Below are positions 1 through 7,898 of a stretch of 64,000 nucleotides of DNA, one piece after another. Within the stretch, counting starts at the first letter, position 1, and each line of letters starts with the position of its first letter. This DNA is from UBA1127 sp965116355 (GTDB taxonomy: Bacteria > Chloroflexota > Dehalococcoidia > Lucifugimonadales > UBA1127). The position numbers and the translations under genes are program-made. The stretch is taken from assembly GCA_965116355.1 (NCBI GenBank), contig OZ220679.1:1674001-1738000 (forward strand), written 5' to 3'. Below the pieces are notes generated by a model. The model searched no databases. It was not told the DNA's origin and saw only the letters and a program-made list of their open reading frames with translations.

Positions 1-509
1 GCCTGCAGGGCATCATCGTCCCCCACGTCGACACCGCCGAGCAGGCAGCCGCCGTCGCCCGCGCCGCCCGCTACCACCCTGACGGCTACCGCGGCGTCGC
101 CGGCGGCCGCGCCCACGACTACGGCATCGGCGTCTCCATGGCCGAGGCGACGGCCCGCATCAACGCCGAGCTCCTCGTCATCCCCATGGTCGAGGACATC
201 GAGGCCGTCAACAACCTCGACGACATCCTGCAGGTCGCCGGCTCCGACGTCCTCCACGTCGCGCCCTCCGACCTCGGCCAGAGCCTCGGCAACCCCGGTC
301 AGGCCGAGGTCCGCCGCGTCATGAGTCAGGTCCTCCCCCGCATCCGCGCCGGCGGGGTGCACGCCGGCGTCGGCGGCAACAGCCCCGCGGACACCGCCGC
401 CGTCGCCGAGTTCATCCGCCAGGGCGCCAACTTCGTCACTGTCTCAGCCTGGGCCCTCCTCCGCCACGGCGCAGAAAACTTCCTCAAAGCCGTCAAATCG
501 GAGGCATAA
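1..509 (+). CDS. HpcH/HpaI-family aldolase, 3' part only
   Basis: The reading frame is open from base 3 to the TAA at 507-509, so the gene begins outside the window and only about the last 168 codons are present. The visible part has the family's pyruvate-aldolase/citrate-lyase core: GIIVPHVDT, then RGVAGGRAHDYG, the acidic IPMVEDIEAVNN segment (metal-binding Glu/Asp region) and the late LHVAPSDLGQSLG strand. Enzymes of this family cleave 2-keto-3-deoxy or 4-hydroxy-2-oxo acids to pyruvate or oxaloacetate plus an aldehyde, using a divalent metal. The substrate cannot be chosen from this fragment. A methionine codon at 138 is internal to the fold and is not a plausible start. The gene converges on the minus-strand hydrolase at 1112, with a repeat-filled gap between. 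Confidence 0.85.
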   Translation, partial: LQGIIVPHVDTAEQAAAVARAARYHPDGYRGVAGGRAHDYGIGVSMAEATARINAELLVIPMVEDIEAVNNLDDILQVAGSDVLHVAPSDLGQSLGNPGQAEVRRVMSQVLPRIRAGGVHAGVGGNSPADTAAVAEFIRQGANFVTVSAWALLRHGAENFLKAVKSEA

Positions 510-522
510 ACCCCCCGTCTTC

Positions 523-1010
523 CCGGCGAAAGCCGGGATCCAAAGGGGAAGGGCGGAAGGGCCGTTCGCCCTGAGGGAAATCGAAGGGCCACACGAACGG
601 ATTGCGCTCTCTCCGTCTCCCCGGCGGAAGCCGGGGCCCAGAAACCCCGCGCCCAACGCCTTCCGCAAACCCCTGACCCACTCTCCGTCGTTCCCGCGCA
701 GGCGGGAACCCAGAGGGGCGGGGCTGCGGCACCCCCGCCCCCATCTGTTCGCCCTGAGGGAAATCGAAGGGCCACACGAACGGATTGGGCTCTCTCTGTC
801 TCCCCGGCGGAAGCCGGGGCCCAGAAACCCCGCGCCCAACGCCTTCCGCAAACCCCTGACCCACTCTCCGTCGTTCCCGCGCAGGCGGGAACCCAGAGGC
901 GCGGGGCTGCGGCGCACCCGCCCCACCCGTTCGCCCAGAGCCCACTACACCCGTTCGCCCTGAGCTCCGTCGAAGGGGTCTCGATGGGCCCCTCGATGGG
1001 GCTCATCGAG
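523..1010. repeat. Intergenic array of dispersed palindromes
   Basis: The 600-base gap between two convergent genes holds no convincing gene. It is packed with short palindromes of two kinds: ccggcgaaagccgg-type hairpins (first near 526-541) and ttcgccctgag...tcgaaggg-type hairpins. The same elements recur between many genes of this window. Reading frames on the minus strand here translate the repeats and show no domain. Confidence 0.85.
564..929. repeat. Two tandem copies of a 183-bp unit
   Basis: The segment starting gttcgccctgagggaaatcg at 564 restarts at 747 and the two copies are almost identical over about 183 bases, differing at a handful of positions. Each copy contains one ttcgccctgag element, one ccccggcggaagccgggg hairpin and one cgttcccgcgcaggcgggaac hairpin. 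The near identity points to a recent tandem duplication. Confidence 0.9.
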
Positions 1011-1111
1011 ACCAGACCCCCATGACGTTCCAGGGAACGCAAGGGCCCCTCGAATCACACGTACTCAGTCCCTTGCCACCTCGAGCGGGAAGGGCAGGAT
1101 GGGGCCGCCCC

Positions 1112-1870
1112 CTACCGCGCCGCCGTCGCTGGCTGGTGCGCCTTCAGGAACGCCCGCACCTGCTCGATCGTCCGGGCCTTGATGTCCTCCTGCTCCTTCC
1201 ACGGGTACGCCGTCACCTCCGCCCGGGGCGCCAGCGCCACTAGGTCCATCGCCGCCTGGTACGAGTGCGCCGGCGTGTCGTCCGGCATCACCAGCAGCGG
1301 CGTCTGGCACTGCGACGCGAACTCACGCGACACGCAGTACATGAAGTCCGGCTGCACCCGGTACAGGTTGTGCAGGTACTGCTCGATGGTCTCCATCGAC
1401 ACGTCCGGCTGCCGCTCGCGAAGCCCCGGCGCCCAGCCGTTGATGCCGCCGTCGTACATCGCGTCCGGCGTCGCCTCCGCGTGCCCGACCGGCTGGCACA
1501 GCACCGCCGCGAGCACCCGCTCCGGCGCCCGCTCGATCAGCTTCATCGCAAACGGCCCGCCGATGCAGTAGCCCATGAACAGGAACTCGCCGATGCCCAG
1601 GTGGTCCATCAGCCCCAGCTGGTCGTCCGCGAACGCCCCCCACGGGTCCTCCACCTGCACCGGCCCCGTGGACTCGCCCCCGACGGCGTTCCGCTGGTCC
1701 ATCGTGATGCACCGGAAGTCGTCCTTGAAGACCTCCATCGCATTGAACACCTGCCCCGGCCACACGTCCACGCGAGAGTTCAACCCCCCGCCCGGCGTAA
1801 CCAGCAAAGGCACCCCAGCCCCAACCTCCTCATACCGTATCCGCACATCCCCCCGCTCATACACAGGCAT
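1112..1870 (-). CDS. Alpha/beta hydrolase with Cys nucleophile elbow
   Basis: A 252-residue alpha/beta-hydrolase fold protein. It has the early LLVTPGGGL oxyanion-loop region, a DQRNAVGGES stretch like the D.RG.G.S motif of MhpC-type hydrolases, and a nucleophile elbow G100-Y-C102-I-G-G in which cysteine replaces the usual serine, as in dienelactone hydrolases. The PLLVMPDDTPAHS segment (about 191-203) carries the likely acid. The C-terminal position that normally holds the catalytic histidine reads YPWKEQEDIK, with no histidine, so classical triad chemistry is doubtful. ATG at 1870 is preceded by AAGGGAG at good spacing and by a sigma-70-like promoter (1912-1939). Substrate unknown. Confidence 0.8.
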   Translation of the reverse strand: MPVYERGDVRIRYEEVGAGVPLLVTPGGGLNSRVDVWPGQVFNAMEVFKDDFRCITMDQRNAVGGESTGPVQVEDPWGAFADDQLGLMDHLGIGEFLFMGYCIGGPFAMKLIERAPERVLAAVLCQPVGHAEATPDAMYDGGINGWAPGLRERQPDVSMETIEQYLHNLYRVQPDFMYCVSREFASQCQTPLLVMPDDTPAHSYQAAMDLVALAPRAEVTAYPWKEQEDIKARTIEQVRAFLKAHQPATAAR

Positions 1871-1911
1871 AGCACTACTCCCTTCAACGGCTTAGCGCCT
1901 GACTTGAGGCG

Positions 1912-1939
1912 ATTGTAGATTGGGGCCGCACTCTGTCAA
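1912..1939 (-). promoter_or_regulatory. Sigma-70-type promoter of the alpha/beta hydrolase
   Basis: On the minus strand TTGACA (1939-1934), a 16-base spacer and TACAAT (1917-1912) stand about 40 bases upstream of the ATG at 1870. The match to consensus is close, with one -10 mismatch. Confidence 0.7.
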
Positions 1940-2106
1940 GATAAGCCCAATCCGCTCGTAGGACGATTCGACCAGCTCTGGACTAACGGATTGGGTGGCC
2001 CCACCTGACGTTCCAACGAAGGAGGTCTTGGGTCGATGAGCCCGGCCAAGATCCGTCCGTTCTATCATGGATCCGACAGGCCCAACAAACGAGGGGAGAA
2101 CCACTA

Positions 2107-2799
2107 GTGAACAGGGCAGAACGACGGCGGCAACAAAAGGGCACGCCTACATCGCGACCGGGTGATGGCGAGCCTAAACCTCAATACACATGGAAGAAGT
2201 TCTTTGACGCCAAACCCATGGCGGATGGAATGCCACCTTCCTTTCTCTTGTACCTACTCAACGAGAGGGACGTCTTTGAGCGTCACGGGAAACTCTTGAC
2301 TGCTGCGCTGTGGCTCCAAAGCCAATTGGTCTCGCTAATTTGCTTAAGTGACGACTCCGAACTGCAGAGGCTAACCACCCTTGAACACGGCAGATATTTT
2401 CCCTATGCATTGGCCCGTGCAGCACTCGTGAAGCTCGAAGACTTGTCCTCCGAGCGCCTACGCGAGGAGTTCTTGCAGCGATTTGGAGATAAAATGAGCC
2501 AAGACCTTCAAGCTGACCTGGCAAGGGTAACCCTTAGCCGTGACGCTTTGGCGCATGGTTACCTGTCACTCTTTCGGCAATTGGACGGCCAAGACAACAT
2601 AGCATGGTCACCTCGCCAGTCGATCAAGCGGGAAGCTGAAATGGATCGAGTGCTAGGGCCTCGTCCAGAGAACACTTACTTTGCACTCAGATTGTCAGAC
2701 CAGGCATTTGAGGAGGAGATTGAACGCATTTGTAGGTTGATGGACTTTGTGGCGTCCCAAGTCAAACAATGGGACATTCCCTACGCAGTCTTTGCCTGA
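2107..2799 (+). CDS. Low-G+C protein with HEPN-like Rx4H motif
   Basis: A 230-residue, mostly helical, soluble protein that I cannot assign to a named family. It opens with a basic stretch (NRAERRRQQK). Around residues 145-150 it has R-D-A-L-A-H in a helix (LSRDALAHGYLSLF), which matches the R-polar-x3-H signature of HEPN-domain ribonucleases and nucleotide-binding proteins; this is motif evidence only. The start is GTG at 2107, set by GAGGGGA at 2091-2097. Base composition is strikingly different from its neighbours: about half G+C by eye, with many A/T-ending codons, against roughly two-thirds G+C around it. That suggests horizontal acquisition. It stands alone, with no antitoxin-like partner, so a toxin role is not shown. 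Confidence 0.7.
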   Translation: MNRAERRRQQKGTPTSRPGDGEPKPQYTWKKFFDAKPMADGMPPSFLLYLLNERDVFERHGKLLTAALWLQSQLVSLICLSDDSELQRLTTLEHGRYFPYALARAALVKLEDLSSERLREEFLQRFGDKMSQDLQADLARVTLSRDALAHGYLSLFRQLDGQDNIAWSPRQSIKREAEMDRVLGPRPENTYFALRLSDQAFEEEIERICRLMDFVASQVKQWDIPYAVFA

Positions 2800-2871
2800 C
2801 TCCGCAGGCTGACTTCAGTACAGTTCCGCGACAGGAATGCCGGTTAGCTAGTCATACGCTGAACCCGCGGC

Positions 2872-4221
2872 CTATCCCGACCCACGTCCCCCCGCCGCCC
2901 GCAGGAACACGTACCCCACAACCCCCGCCAGCACCGACGCCGAGAACACCCCCATCTTCGCCAGGTCCACCAGCGCCCGGTCGTCGAACGCTATGCCCGA
3001 GATGAAGATGGACACCGTGAACCCGATCCCCGCCAGCAGCGAGACCCCCAAGACGTGTGGCCACGTAACGCCCGTCGGCAGCCGCCCGATGCCCACCTTC
3101 ACCGCCAGCCACGTCATCCCGAACACCCCCACGACCTTGCCCGCCGTCAGCCCAGCGAACACCCCCAGCGTGATCGGGCTCTCCACCGCCGTCGATATCG
3201 TGTCCGTCGAGAAGATGATCCCCGCGTTCGCCAGCGCGAAGAGCGGCAGGATGGCGAAGCTCACCCACGGGTGCACCTGCCGCTCCAGCCGCTCCAGCGG
3301 CCCCTCCGTCTCCCCGCTCAGCCGCTCGATCTCCGCGACGATGGCCTCCGCCTGCTCCTCGTCTCCCCGGTCCATCTCCGTCCTGAAGTCGCCCAGCAGC
3401 TTGTCCACCTCGCCCGCGTACTCCTGCCGCCGCACCTGCGGCTTCGACGGCACCAGCGCCGCGATGGCCACGCCCGCCAGCGTCGCGTGGATCCCCGACT
3501 CCAGCAGGAACAGCCACACGATGACCGACAGGATGGCGTAGAACCCCATGGACCGTATCCCGATGCGAATGCACGCCGCCATGAGCGCGAAGGCCCCCAG
3601 CGACAGCCCAAGGTCCATCCAGCTGAGGGTCTCGGAGTAGAACACGGCGATGACCATGATGGCCCCAAGGTCGTCCGCCACCGCGAGCCCCAGCAGGAAC
3701 ACCCGAAGCTCGCCCGGGATCCGCCGCCCCAGCAGCGCCAGCACCCCCAGCGCGAACGCGATGTCCGTCGCCATGGGGATGCCCCACCCGGCGGCCCCCT
3801 CGCCCGTGCCGTTGAACGCGACGTAGATGAGCGCCGGGACAACCATGCCGCCGAGCGCCGCCGCCGCCGGCAGCATCGCCCGCCGCACGCTCGAGAGCTC
3901 CCCGTGCATCAGCTCACGCTTGATCTCCAGCCCGACCACGAAGAAGAAGATCGCCATCAGCCCGTCGTTGACCACGTGCTCCAGGTCCTCGTCGGGGTGG
4001 AAGATGGCGATGTCGAAGGATATGTGGTTGTGCCAGAACATGAAGTACGTGTCAGACCATGGCGTGTTCGCCCACACCAGCGCCGCCACCGCGCTCGCCA
4101 GCAGCACGAACGCGCCCAGCTCCTCCGTGTGGATGTAGTGCTGCGTGGGCACTCGCAGCGACTTCACGAGGCCCAATGGCCCCCGAAGCCCCTTAACCCA
4201 ACCAACGAGTCGGTCTATCAA
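2872..4221 (-). CDS. nhaA: Na+/H+ antiporter NhaA
   Basis: A 449-residue integral membrane antiporter that exchanges Na+ (or Li+) for protons, controlling cytoplasmic sodium and pH. It has the family's N-terminal helix, GIPMATDIAFALG, and the paired aspartates of the ion site in LAVADDLGAIMV. A charged hydrophilic insert (about 265-310, rich in Glu and Arg) lies between two membrane blocks, as in longer NhaA homologues. The start is TTG at 4221, preceded by a GGAG-type site; no upstream ATG gives a better N-terminus. It lies 34 bases downstream of the SDR gene on the same strand. A sodium antiporter together with the KtrAB-type K+ system elsewhere in the window fits life in saline water. Confidence 0.95.
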   Translation of the reverse strand: MIDRLVGWVKGLRGPLGLVKSLRVPTQHYIHTEELGAFVLLASAVAALVWANTPWSDTYFMFWHNHISFDIAIFHPDEDLEHVVNDGLMAIFFFVVGLEIKRELMHGELSSVRRAMLPAAAALGGMVVPALIYVAFNGTGEGAAGWGIPMATDIAFALGVLALLGRRIPGELRVFLLGLAVADDLGAIMVIAVFYSETLSWMDLGLSLGAFALMAACIRIGIRSMGFYAILSVIVWLFLLESGIHATLAGVAIAALVPSKPQVRRQEYAGEVDKLLGDFRTEMDRGDEEQAEAIVAEIERLSGETEGPLERLERQVHPWVSFAILPLFALANAGIIFSTDTISTAVESPITLGVFAGLTAGKVVGVFGMTWLAVKVGIGRLPTGVTWPHVLGVSLLAGIGFTVSIFISGIAFDDRALVDLAKMGVFSASVLAGVVGYVFLRAAGGRGSG

Positions 4222-4255
4222 CTGTCGCGCTCCGGATGGGGATGAGTGTCCACTG

Positions 4256-5086
4256 CTAGTGTACTTCGTGTCCGCCTGCCATGTTGATGGCCTGACCCGT
4301 CACGTAGTCCGCCTCGTCGCTCGACAGGAAGGCCGCCAGCCGCGCGATGTCCGCCGCAACGGCCAGCCGCCCCAGCGGGATCGTCGCCGACCGGTCGCGC
4401 ACCATGAACGCCCGGTGCTCCATCGCCGACTGCCCCTCCGGCGCCGTCGCCGCCGCGATGTAGTCGACGCGCTCCGTGTCGACCAGCCCCGGGCAGATCG
4501 CGTTCACCGTGATCCCGTACTGCGCCACCTCCAGCGCCAGGCTCTGCGTGAACCCGATCACCGCAAACTTGCTCGCGCAATACGCCGCGTACGTCGCCGT
4601 CCCCGTCTTCCCCGCGCGCGACGACATCGTGATGATCCGGCCGCCACCGCCGCGCGCGATCATGTGCCGCGCCGCCGCCTGGCACACCAGCCACGTCCCC
4701 TTCACGTTCACCCGTTGCACCAGGTCGAAGTCCTCCTCGGTCACTTCCACCACCGGCTTCCGGTCGCCGCCCGGCCGCGAGCCCGCGTTCGACACGACGA
4801 TGTCGATCTTGCCGAAGTCCGCCACCGCCTCGTCGAACATCGCCTGCACCTGCGCCGAGTTCGATACGTCAGCGATGATCGCCTTCGACCGCCGCCCCAG
4901 CGCCTCGATCTCCTCGACGACGGCCGACACCCCCGGCCACGGCCGGTCCGGGTACGGCGTCCCGATGAAGTCGTTGACGATCACGTCCGCGCCCTCCGAC
5001 GCCAGCCGCGTTGCAATCCCGCGCCCCATCCCAAACTCGCCCCCGGCCCCTGTAACCAGTGCAACCTTCCCCTCAAGCCCGTACAT
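4256..5086 (-). CDS. SDR-family NAD(P)-dependent oxidoreductase
   Basis: A classical short-chain dehydrogenase/reductase of 276 residues. It shows the Rossmann TGAGGEFGMG dinucleotide site at about 12-21, the NAG strand (VVSNAGSRPGG), an active-site serine in TMSSRAGK and the catalytic Y-x3-K in YAAYCASKF. The stretch ICPGLVDTERV follows the catalytic helix. Such enzymes interconvert alcohols and ketones; the substrate is not evident. ATG at 5086 is preceded by an AGAGAGG-like site. The upstream gap is filled with dispersed palindromes. Confidence 0.92.
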   Translation of the reverse strand: MYGLEGKVALVTGAGGEFGMGRGIATRLASEGADVIVNDFIGTPYPDRPWPGVSAVVEEIEALGRRSKAIIADVSNSAQVQAMFDEAVADFGKIDIVVSNAGSRPGGDRKPVVEVTEEDFDLVQRVNVKGTWLVCQAAARHMIARGGGGRIITMSSRAGKTGTATYAAYCASKFAVIGFTQSLALEVAQYGITVNAICPGLVDTERVDYIAAATAPEGQSAMEHRAFMVRDRSATIPLGRLAVAADIARLAAFLSSDEADYVTGQAINMAGGHEVH

Positions 5087-5102
5087 CTCAGTCCTCTCTT
5101 TT

Positions 5103-5206
5103 CGTCTTACCGGCGAAAGCCGGTATCCAGACTCCCGCGCCCAACGGCCCTGCTAGCCGATTGCCCTGAGCCCCGTCGAAGGGTCCCGCGCAGGCGGGAA
5201 CCCCGC
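5103..5206. repeat. Dispersed palindromes between SDR and methyltransferase
   Basis: Three elements stand in the 135-base gap: ttaccggcgaaagccggta, ttgccctgagccccgtcgaa and tcccgcgcaggcggga. They are the same types that fill other gaps in the window. Confidence 0.8.
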
Positions 5207-5221
5207 CGGGACGCCCAACCA

Positions 5222-6016
5222 CTACGGCTCGTCCAGCCGCTTCAGCGGCCGGTCGTTCCTGCGTGCCACCATGCGCGACAGCCCCAGCGTGCGCCCCCCG
5301 TCGAGCGCCAGCATGTCGGCCTCGTCCCTCGGCGTGCCGTGCCGTTCCGAGCTTACCAGCGCCGACGCCATCCAGTATTTCCAGCCATCGGGGAGCGGGT
5401 CTGTATGCTCAATGGTCACCAGTCCGCTGCGCTCCCAGTGTCGCCTCCACCATTCCGGGCTGTGGAGGCAGAAGAACGCCGGCTCCCAGTATGGCCGCAG
5501 GTGTTCCGGCGGCTCGTCGGCCGTCAGCTCTTCCGTCAGCCCCGGCACGACGATCCCCAGCTGCCCCCCGGTCTTGACCAGCCGGGCCATGTGCGCCTCA
5601 AGGTAGAGGTCGTCCGTCCCGAAGTATTGGTACGCGTCGACGCTCACCATGGCGTCGAAGAACTCGTCGGCGAACGGCAGGGCGTGCGCTTCCGCATGAA
5701 TGGGGTACACGCGGTCTTCGACGCCGGCGGCCAGGATGCGGCCGAAGTTGGCGCTGGCGTCTATCCACAGGTCCGTCGCCCAGACCTGCACCCCGTACTC
5801 CTTCGCAAGGAATATGGAGCTCAAAGCCCTGCCGCAGCCCATGTCCAGGACCCGCATCCCGGGCGTGAGCTCCATGCGCTCCGTCAGGAACTCCGTCAGC
5901 AGCAGGGCGTTCGGGCCCATCATGTTGTCCATCACCCAGTCCGCGTCGTACTTGGCCGACCGGGGAAACGCAGTCGGGTTGAACAGGTATTCCCGTCCTT
6001 CAGCTCTATCCTGCAA
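5222..6016 (-). CDS. Class I SAM-dependent methyltransferase
   Basis: A 264-residue methyltransferase. Motif I of the SAM-binding Rossmann fold is VLDMGCGRALSS, followed by VWATDLW (motif post-I acidic residue) and a VSVDAYQYFGTDDLYLEAH segment near motif II. The C-terminal half has an aromatic WEPAFFCLHSPEWWRRHWE region. The frame is open a further 62 codons upstream, but that part is translated repeat DNA. The true start is most likely TTG at 6016, which has GGAGG six bases upstream (cctcc at 6023-6027 on the plus strand). The start MQDRAEGREYLFNP then resembles small-molecule methyltransferases. Substrate unknown. Confidence 0.85.
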   Translation of the reverse strand: MQDRAEGREYLFNPTAFPRSAKYDADWVMDNMMGPNALLLTEFLTERMELTPGMRVLDMGCGRALSSIFLAKEYGVQVWATDLWIDASANFGRILAAGVEDRVYPIHAEAHALPFADEFFDAMVSVDAYQYFGTDDLYLEAHMARLVKTGGQLGIVVPGLTEELTADEPPEHLRPYWEPAFFCLHSPEWWRRHWERSGLVTIEHTDPLPDGWKYWMASALVSSERHGTPRDEADMLALDGGRTLGLSRMVARRNDRPLKRLDEP

Positions 6017-6057
6017 ACCCCGCCTCCTCTGGGACCGGCTGCACGGGGCGTAATTCC

Positions 6058-6163
6058 ATTCCGTCGTTCCCGCGAAGGCGGGAACCCAGGCGTACCGCCG
6101 ACCCCCGTTCGCCCTGACCCTGTCCAGAGCTTGTCGAAGCCTGCCCTGAGGTTCTCGAAGGGG
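6058..6163. repeat. Dispersed palindromes upstream of methyltransferase
   Basis: This gap holds one cgttcccgcgaaggcgggaac hairpin followed by a compound ttcgccctgaccctg...tcgaagcctgccctgaggttctcgaaggg element. Nothing coding is visible. Confidence 0.8.
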
Positions 6164-6170
6164 GCGCCCC

Positions 6171-7247
6171 CTACGCCGCGAACGCGTCCAGCGCTTCCAC
6201 ATCCCACGCCAGCCCTAGCCCCGGCGCGTCCGAGAGGATGATCTCCCCGCCCTCGATGGCCGGCACCTCCTGGAACAGCGGCGCGCTCCACGGCATGTTC
6301 TCGACGGTCAGCCCGTTCGGGATGGCCACCATCGTGTGCGCCAGGATCTCCGGCGCCAGGTGGCTCACCACCGGCAGGTTGAACGCCTCTGCCATGTGCG
6401 CCGCCTTCATCCACTGCGTGATCCCCCCGGCCCGCAGCAGGTCGATCATCACGATGTCGATGCTCCGCTGCTCCAGCATGTGCCGGAACGGCGCGATCCC
6501 GTAGTGGTACTCGCCCGCCGCGACGGGCATCGTCAGCGCGTCCGCTATGCACGCCAGCCCCGCGTAGTCCTGATGGTCCGTCGGGTCCTCGAACCAGTAC
6601 AGCCCGTACTCCTCCAGCCGCCGCCCGATGCTGATCGACTGGTTCACGTCCCACCCCTGGTTGATGTCCACCATCAGGTCGATGCCGTCGCCGACGGCCT
6701 CGCGCATCACCCTCGCCCGCTCCAGCTCCGCCGCCGCCGTTTTCTCGCCGCCCAGCCGGAACTTCATCGACGTGTATCCTTCGTCCACCAGCCGCGCGCC
6801 CGTCGTCGCCAGCGCCTCCAGGCTGTACGGCCGCCACAGGAACCCGCTCGCATACGTCGGCATCCGGTCGCGGTAGCCGCCCAGCAGCCGGTGCACGGGC
6901 TGTCCCAGCGCCTTCCCCTTGATGTCCCACAGCGCCACGTCGATGGCCGCCGACGCCCGCGTCACCATCCCCTCCGGCGACCCGCCGCCCACGGCCCGCA
7001 GCCGCTTGCCGATGGCCTCGATCTCCAGCGGGTCGCTCCCGATGACCAGCTCCGTCAGCGCGTTCACCAGCGCGTGCAGCGGCTTCAGGATGACGTCGCT
7101 CACGAACCCCGCGTACCCGATGCCCTCGATGCCGTCGTCCGTCCGCAGCGTCAGCGTCACGAAGGGCGCCACGTTCGCCCCGCCGACGGGTGGCCCCGGC
7201 TCCCGGGGCACGCACACGGCCCTCGTCTCATAGCCCGCAATCTTCAT
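6171..7247 (-). CDS. Mandelate racemase/muconate lactonizing-type enolase-superfamily enzyme
   Basis: A 358-residue enolase-superfamily enzyme. Such proteins abstract the alpha proton of a carboxylate, using Mg2+ held by three acidic ligands. Numbered from ATG 7247, the ligands are D194 (MVDINQG), E220 (WFEDP) and E246 (AAGEYHYG). The acid/base pair of the mandelate racemase subgroup is present as D269 (IDLLRAGG) and H296 (VVSHLAPE), almost the same numbering as mandelate racemase. The opposite-face motif is K162-F-R164 rather than K-x-K, so the second lysine is replaced by arginine. The ATG at 7247 has GGAGG just upstream; an ATG 13 codons earlier lacks one. The likely role is acid-sugar or hydroxy-acid dehydration or racemisation; substrate unassigned. 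Confidence 0.9.
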   Translation of the reverse strand: MKIAGYETRAVCVPREPGPPVGGANVAPFVTLTLRTDDGIEGIGYAGFVSDVILKPLHALVNALTELVIGSDPLEIEAIGKRLRAVGGGSPEGMVTRASAAIDVALWDIKGKALGQPVHRLLGGYRDRMPTYASGFLWRPYSLEALATTGARLVDEGYTSMKFRLGGEKTAAAELERARVMREAVGDGIDLMVDINQGWDVNQSISIGRRLEEYGLYWFEDPTDHQDYAGLACIADALTMPVAAGEYHYGIAPFRHMLEQRSIDIVMIDLLRAGGITQWMKAAHMAEAFNLPVVSHLAPEILAHTMVAIPNGLTVENMPWSAPLFQEVPAIEGGEIILSDAPGLGLAWDVEALDAFAA

Positions 7248-7313
7248 ACGGCCTCCACAGGCGCAGCATGACCCTGGAACGTGCACAGGGTACGCGACGG
7301 GTGGGGTGGGACG

Positions 7314-7802
7314 CTACAGGTCTTCGTTCTCCCGCGGCGGCCGCAGCGACACCGGCTTGCCGAGGATCTCCTGCGCCAGGATCGCCTGCCGCAGCGTCTC
7401 CCGGCTCACGATGCTCGCCGCCCCCGAGTGATGCCGGTGGTGCGCCGTCTGCCCCGCGGGCCGTTGCTGCCGCGCCGGCGCCGCCTGGCGGCGCCGAGGC
7501 GGCGCAGCCTGCGCGGGTGGCGCGGCCTGCTGGGCGCGAGGCTGTTGCTGCCGCTCCGGCCGGGGCGGCTCCACCTCCAGCGACGGCCCCTCCAGGGACG
7601 GGCCCTCGAGCGAACGTCCCTCGGAGGACTGCCGCGCGGGCCCCGCGTCGTACGCCGGCGGCGGGGGCGGTGCGGGCGCACGCTCGGTCGTGGGCGCAGG
7701 CTCCGGCGGCGCGACATCCTCGCCGTGCTCCATCTGCTCGCGCACCTGTTGGATGCGCTCCTGCGCCCGCCGCCTCAGCTCCTCCAGCCTGCTGTTGGCC
7801 AT
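7314..7802 (-). CDS. Low-complexity hypothetical protein with conserved-looking tail
   Basis: A 162-residue protein in three parts: an N-terminal charged helix (RLEELRRRAQERIQQVREQM), a long Pro/Ala/Gln/Arg-rich disordered middle including two back-to-back LEGPS units (about 64-75), and a structured-looking C-terminal helix (SRETLRQAILAQEILGKPVS, about 130-149). The last part looks like the functional end, because its residue mix is not low-complexity. It has no signal peptide or membrane helix. It sits between the enolase-superfamily gene and floA on the same strand. I do not recognise the family and cannot suggest a function. Confidence 0.6.
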   Translation of the reverse strand: MANSRLEELRRRAQERIQQVREQMEHGEDVAPPEPAPTTERAPAPPPPPAYDAGPARQSSEGRSLEGPSLEGPSLEVEPPRPERQQQPRAQQAAPPAQAAPPRRRQAAPARQQRPAGQTAHHRHHSGAASIVSRETLRQAILAQEILGKPVSLRPPRENEDL

Positions 7803-7821
7803 CGCCTGTCACTCCCGCCTA

Positions 7822-7864
7822 TCCGTTCGCCCTGAGGGAAATCGAAGGGCCTTACGAACGGATT
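7822..7864. repeat. Dispersed hairpin, gagggaaatcga type
   Basis: Gttcgccct and a matching aagggcc...acgaac arm flank the core gagggaaatcga, giving a stem-loop in the gap between floA and its downstream neighbour. Confidence 0.8.
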
Positions 7865-7898
7865 GAACGCTGGCTGCGCAATGCGCTCCTGGGGGCCT

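Noticed and set aside
326..1042. Minus-strand frames over the palindrome array near the left end
   Set aside because: They translate repeat DNA (recurring FPPARERR and GSRLRGND stretches) and change frame freely; not genes.
1892..2104. A 70-codon minus-strand frame between the hydrolase and the Rx4H gene
   Set aside because: It overlaps the hydrolase promoter, has no ribosome site and no protein-like pattern.
2107..2799. A toxin-antitoxin pair
   Set aside because: Only one gene is present; no small partner frame with a ribosome site lies on either side, so calling it a toxin would go beyond the evidence.
6017..6202. N-terminal extension of the methyltransferase gene
   Set aside because: These 62 codons lie in dispersed palindromes; TTG 6016 has a good ribosome site and gives a family-like start.
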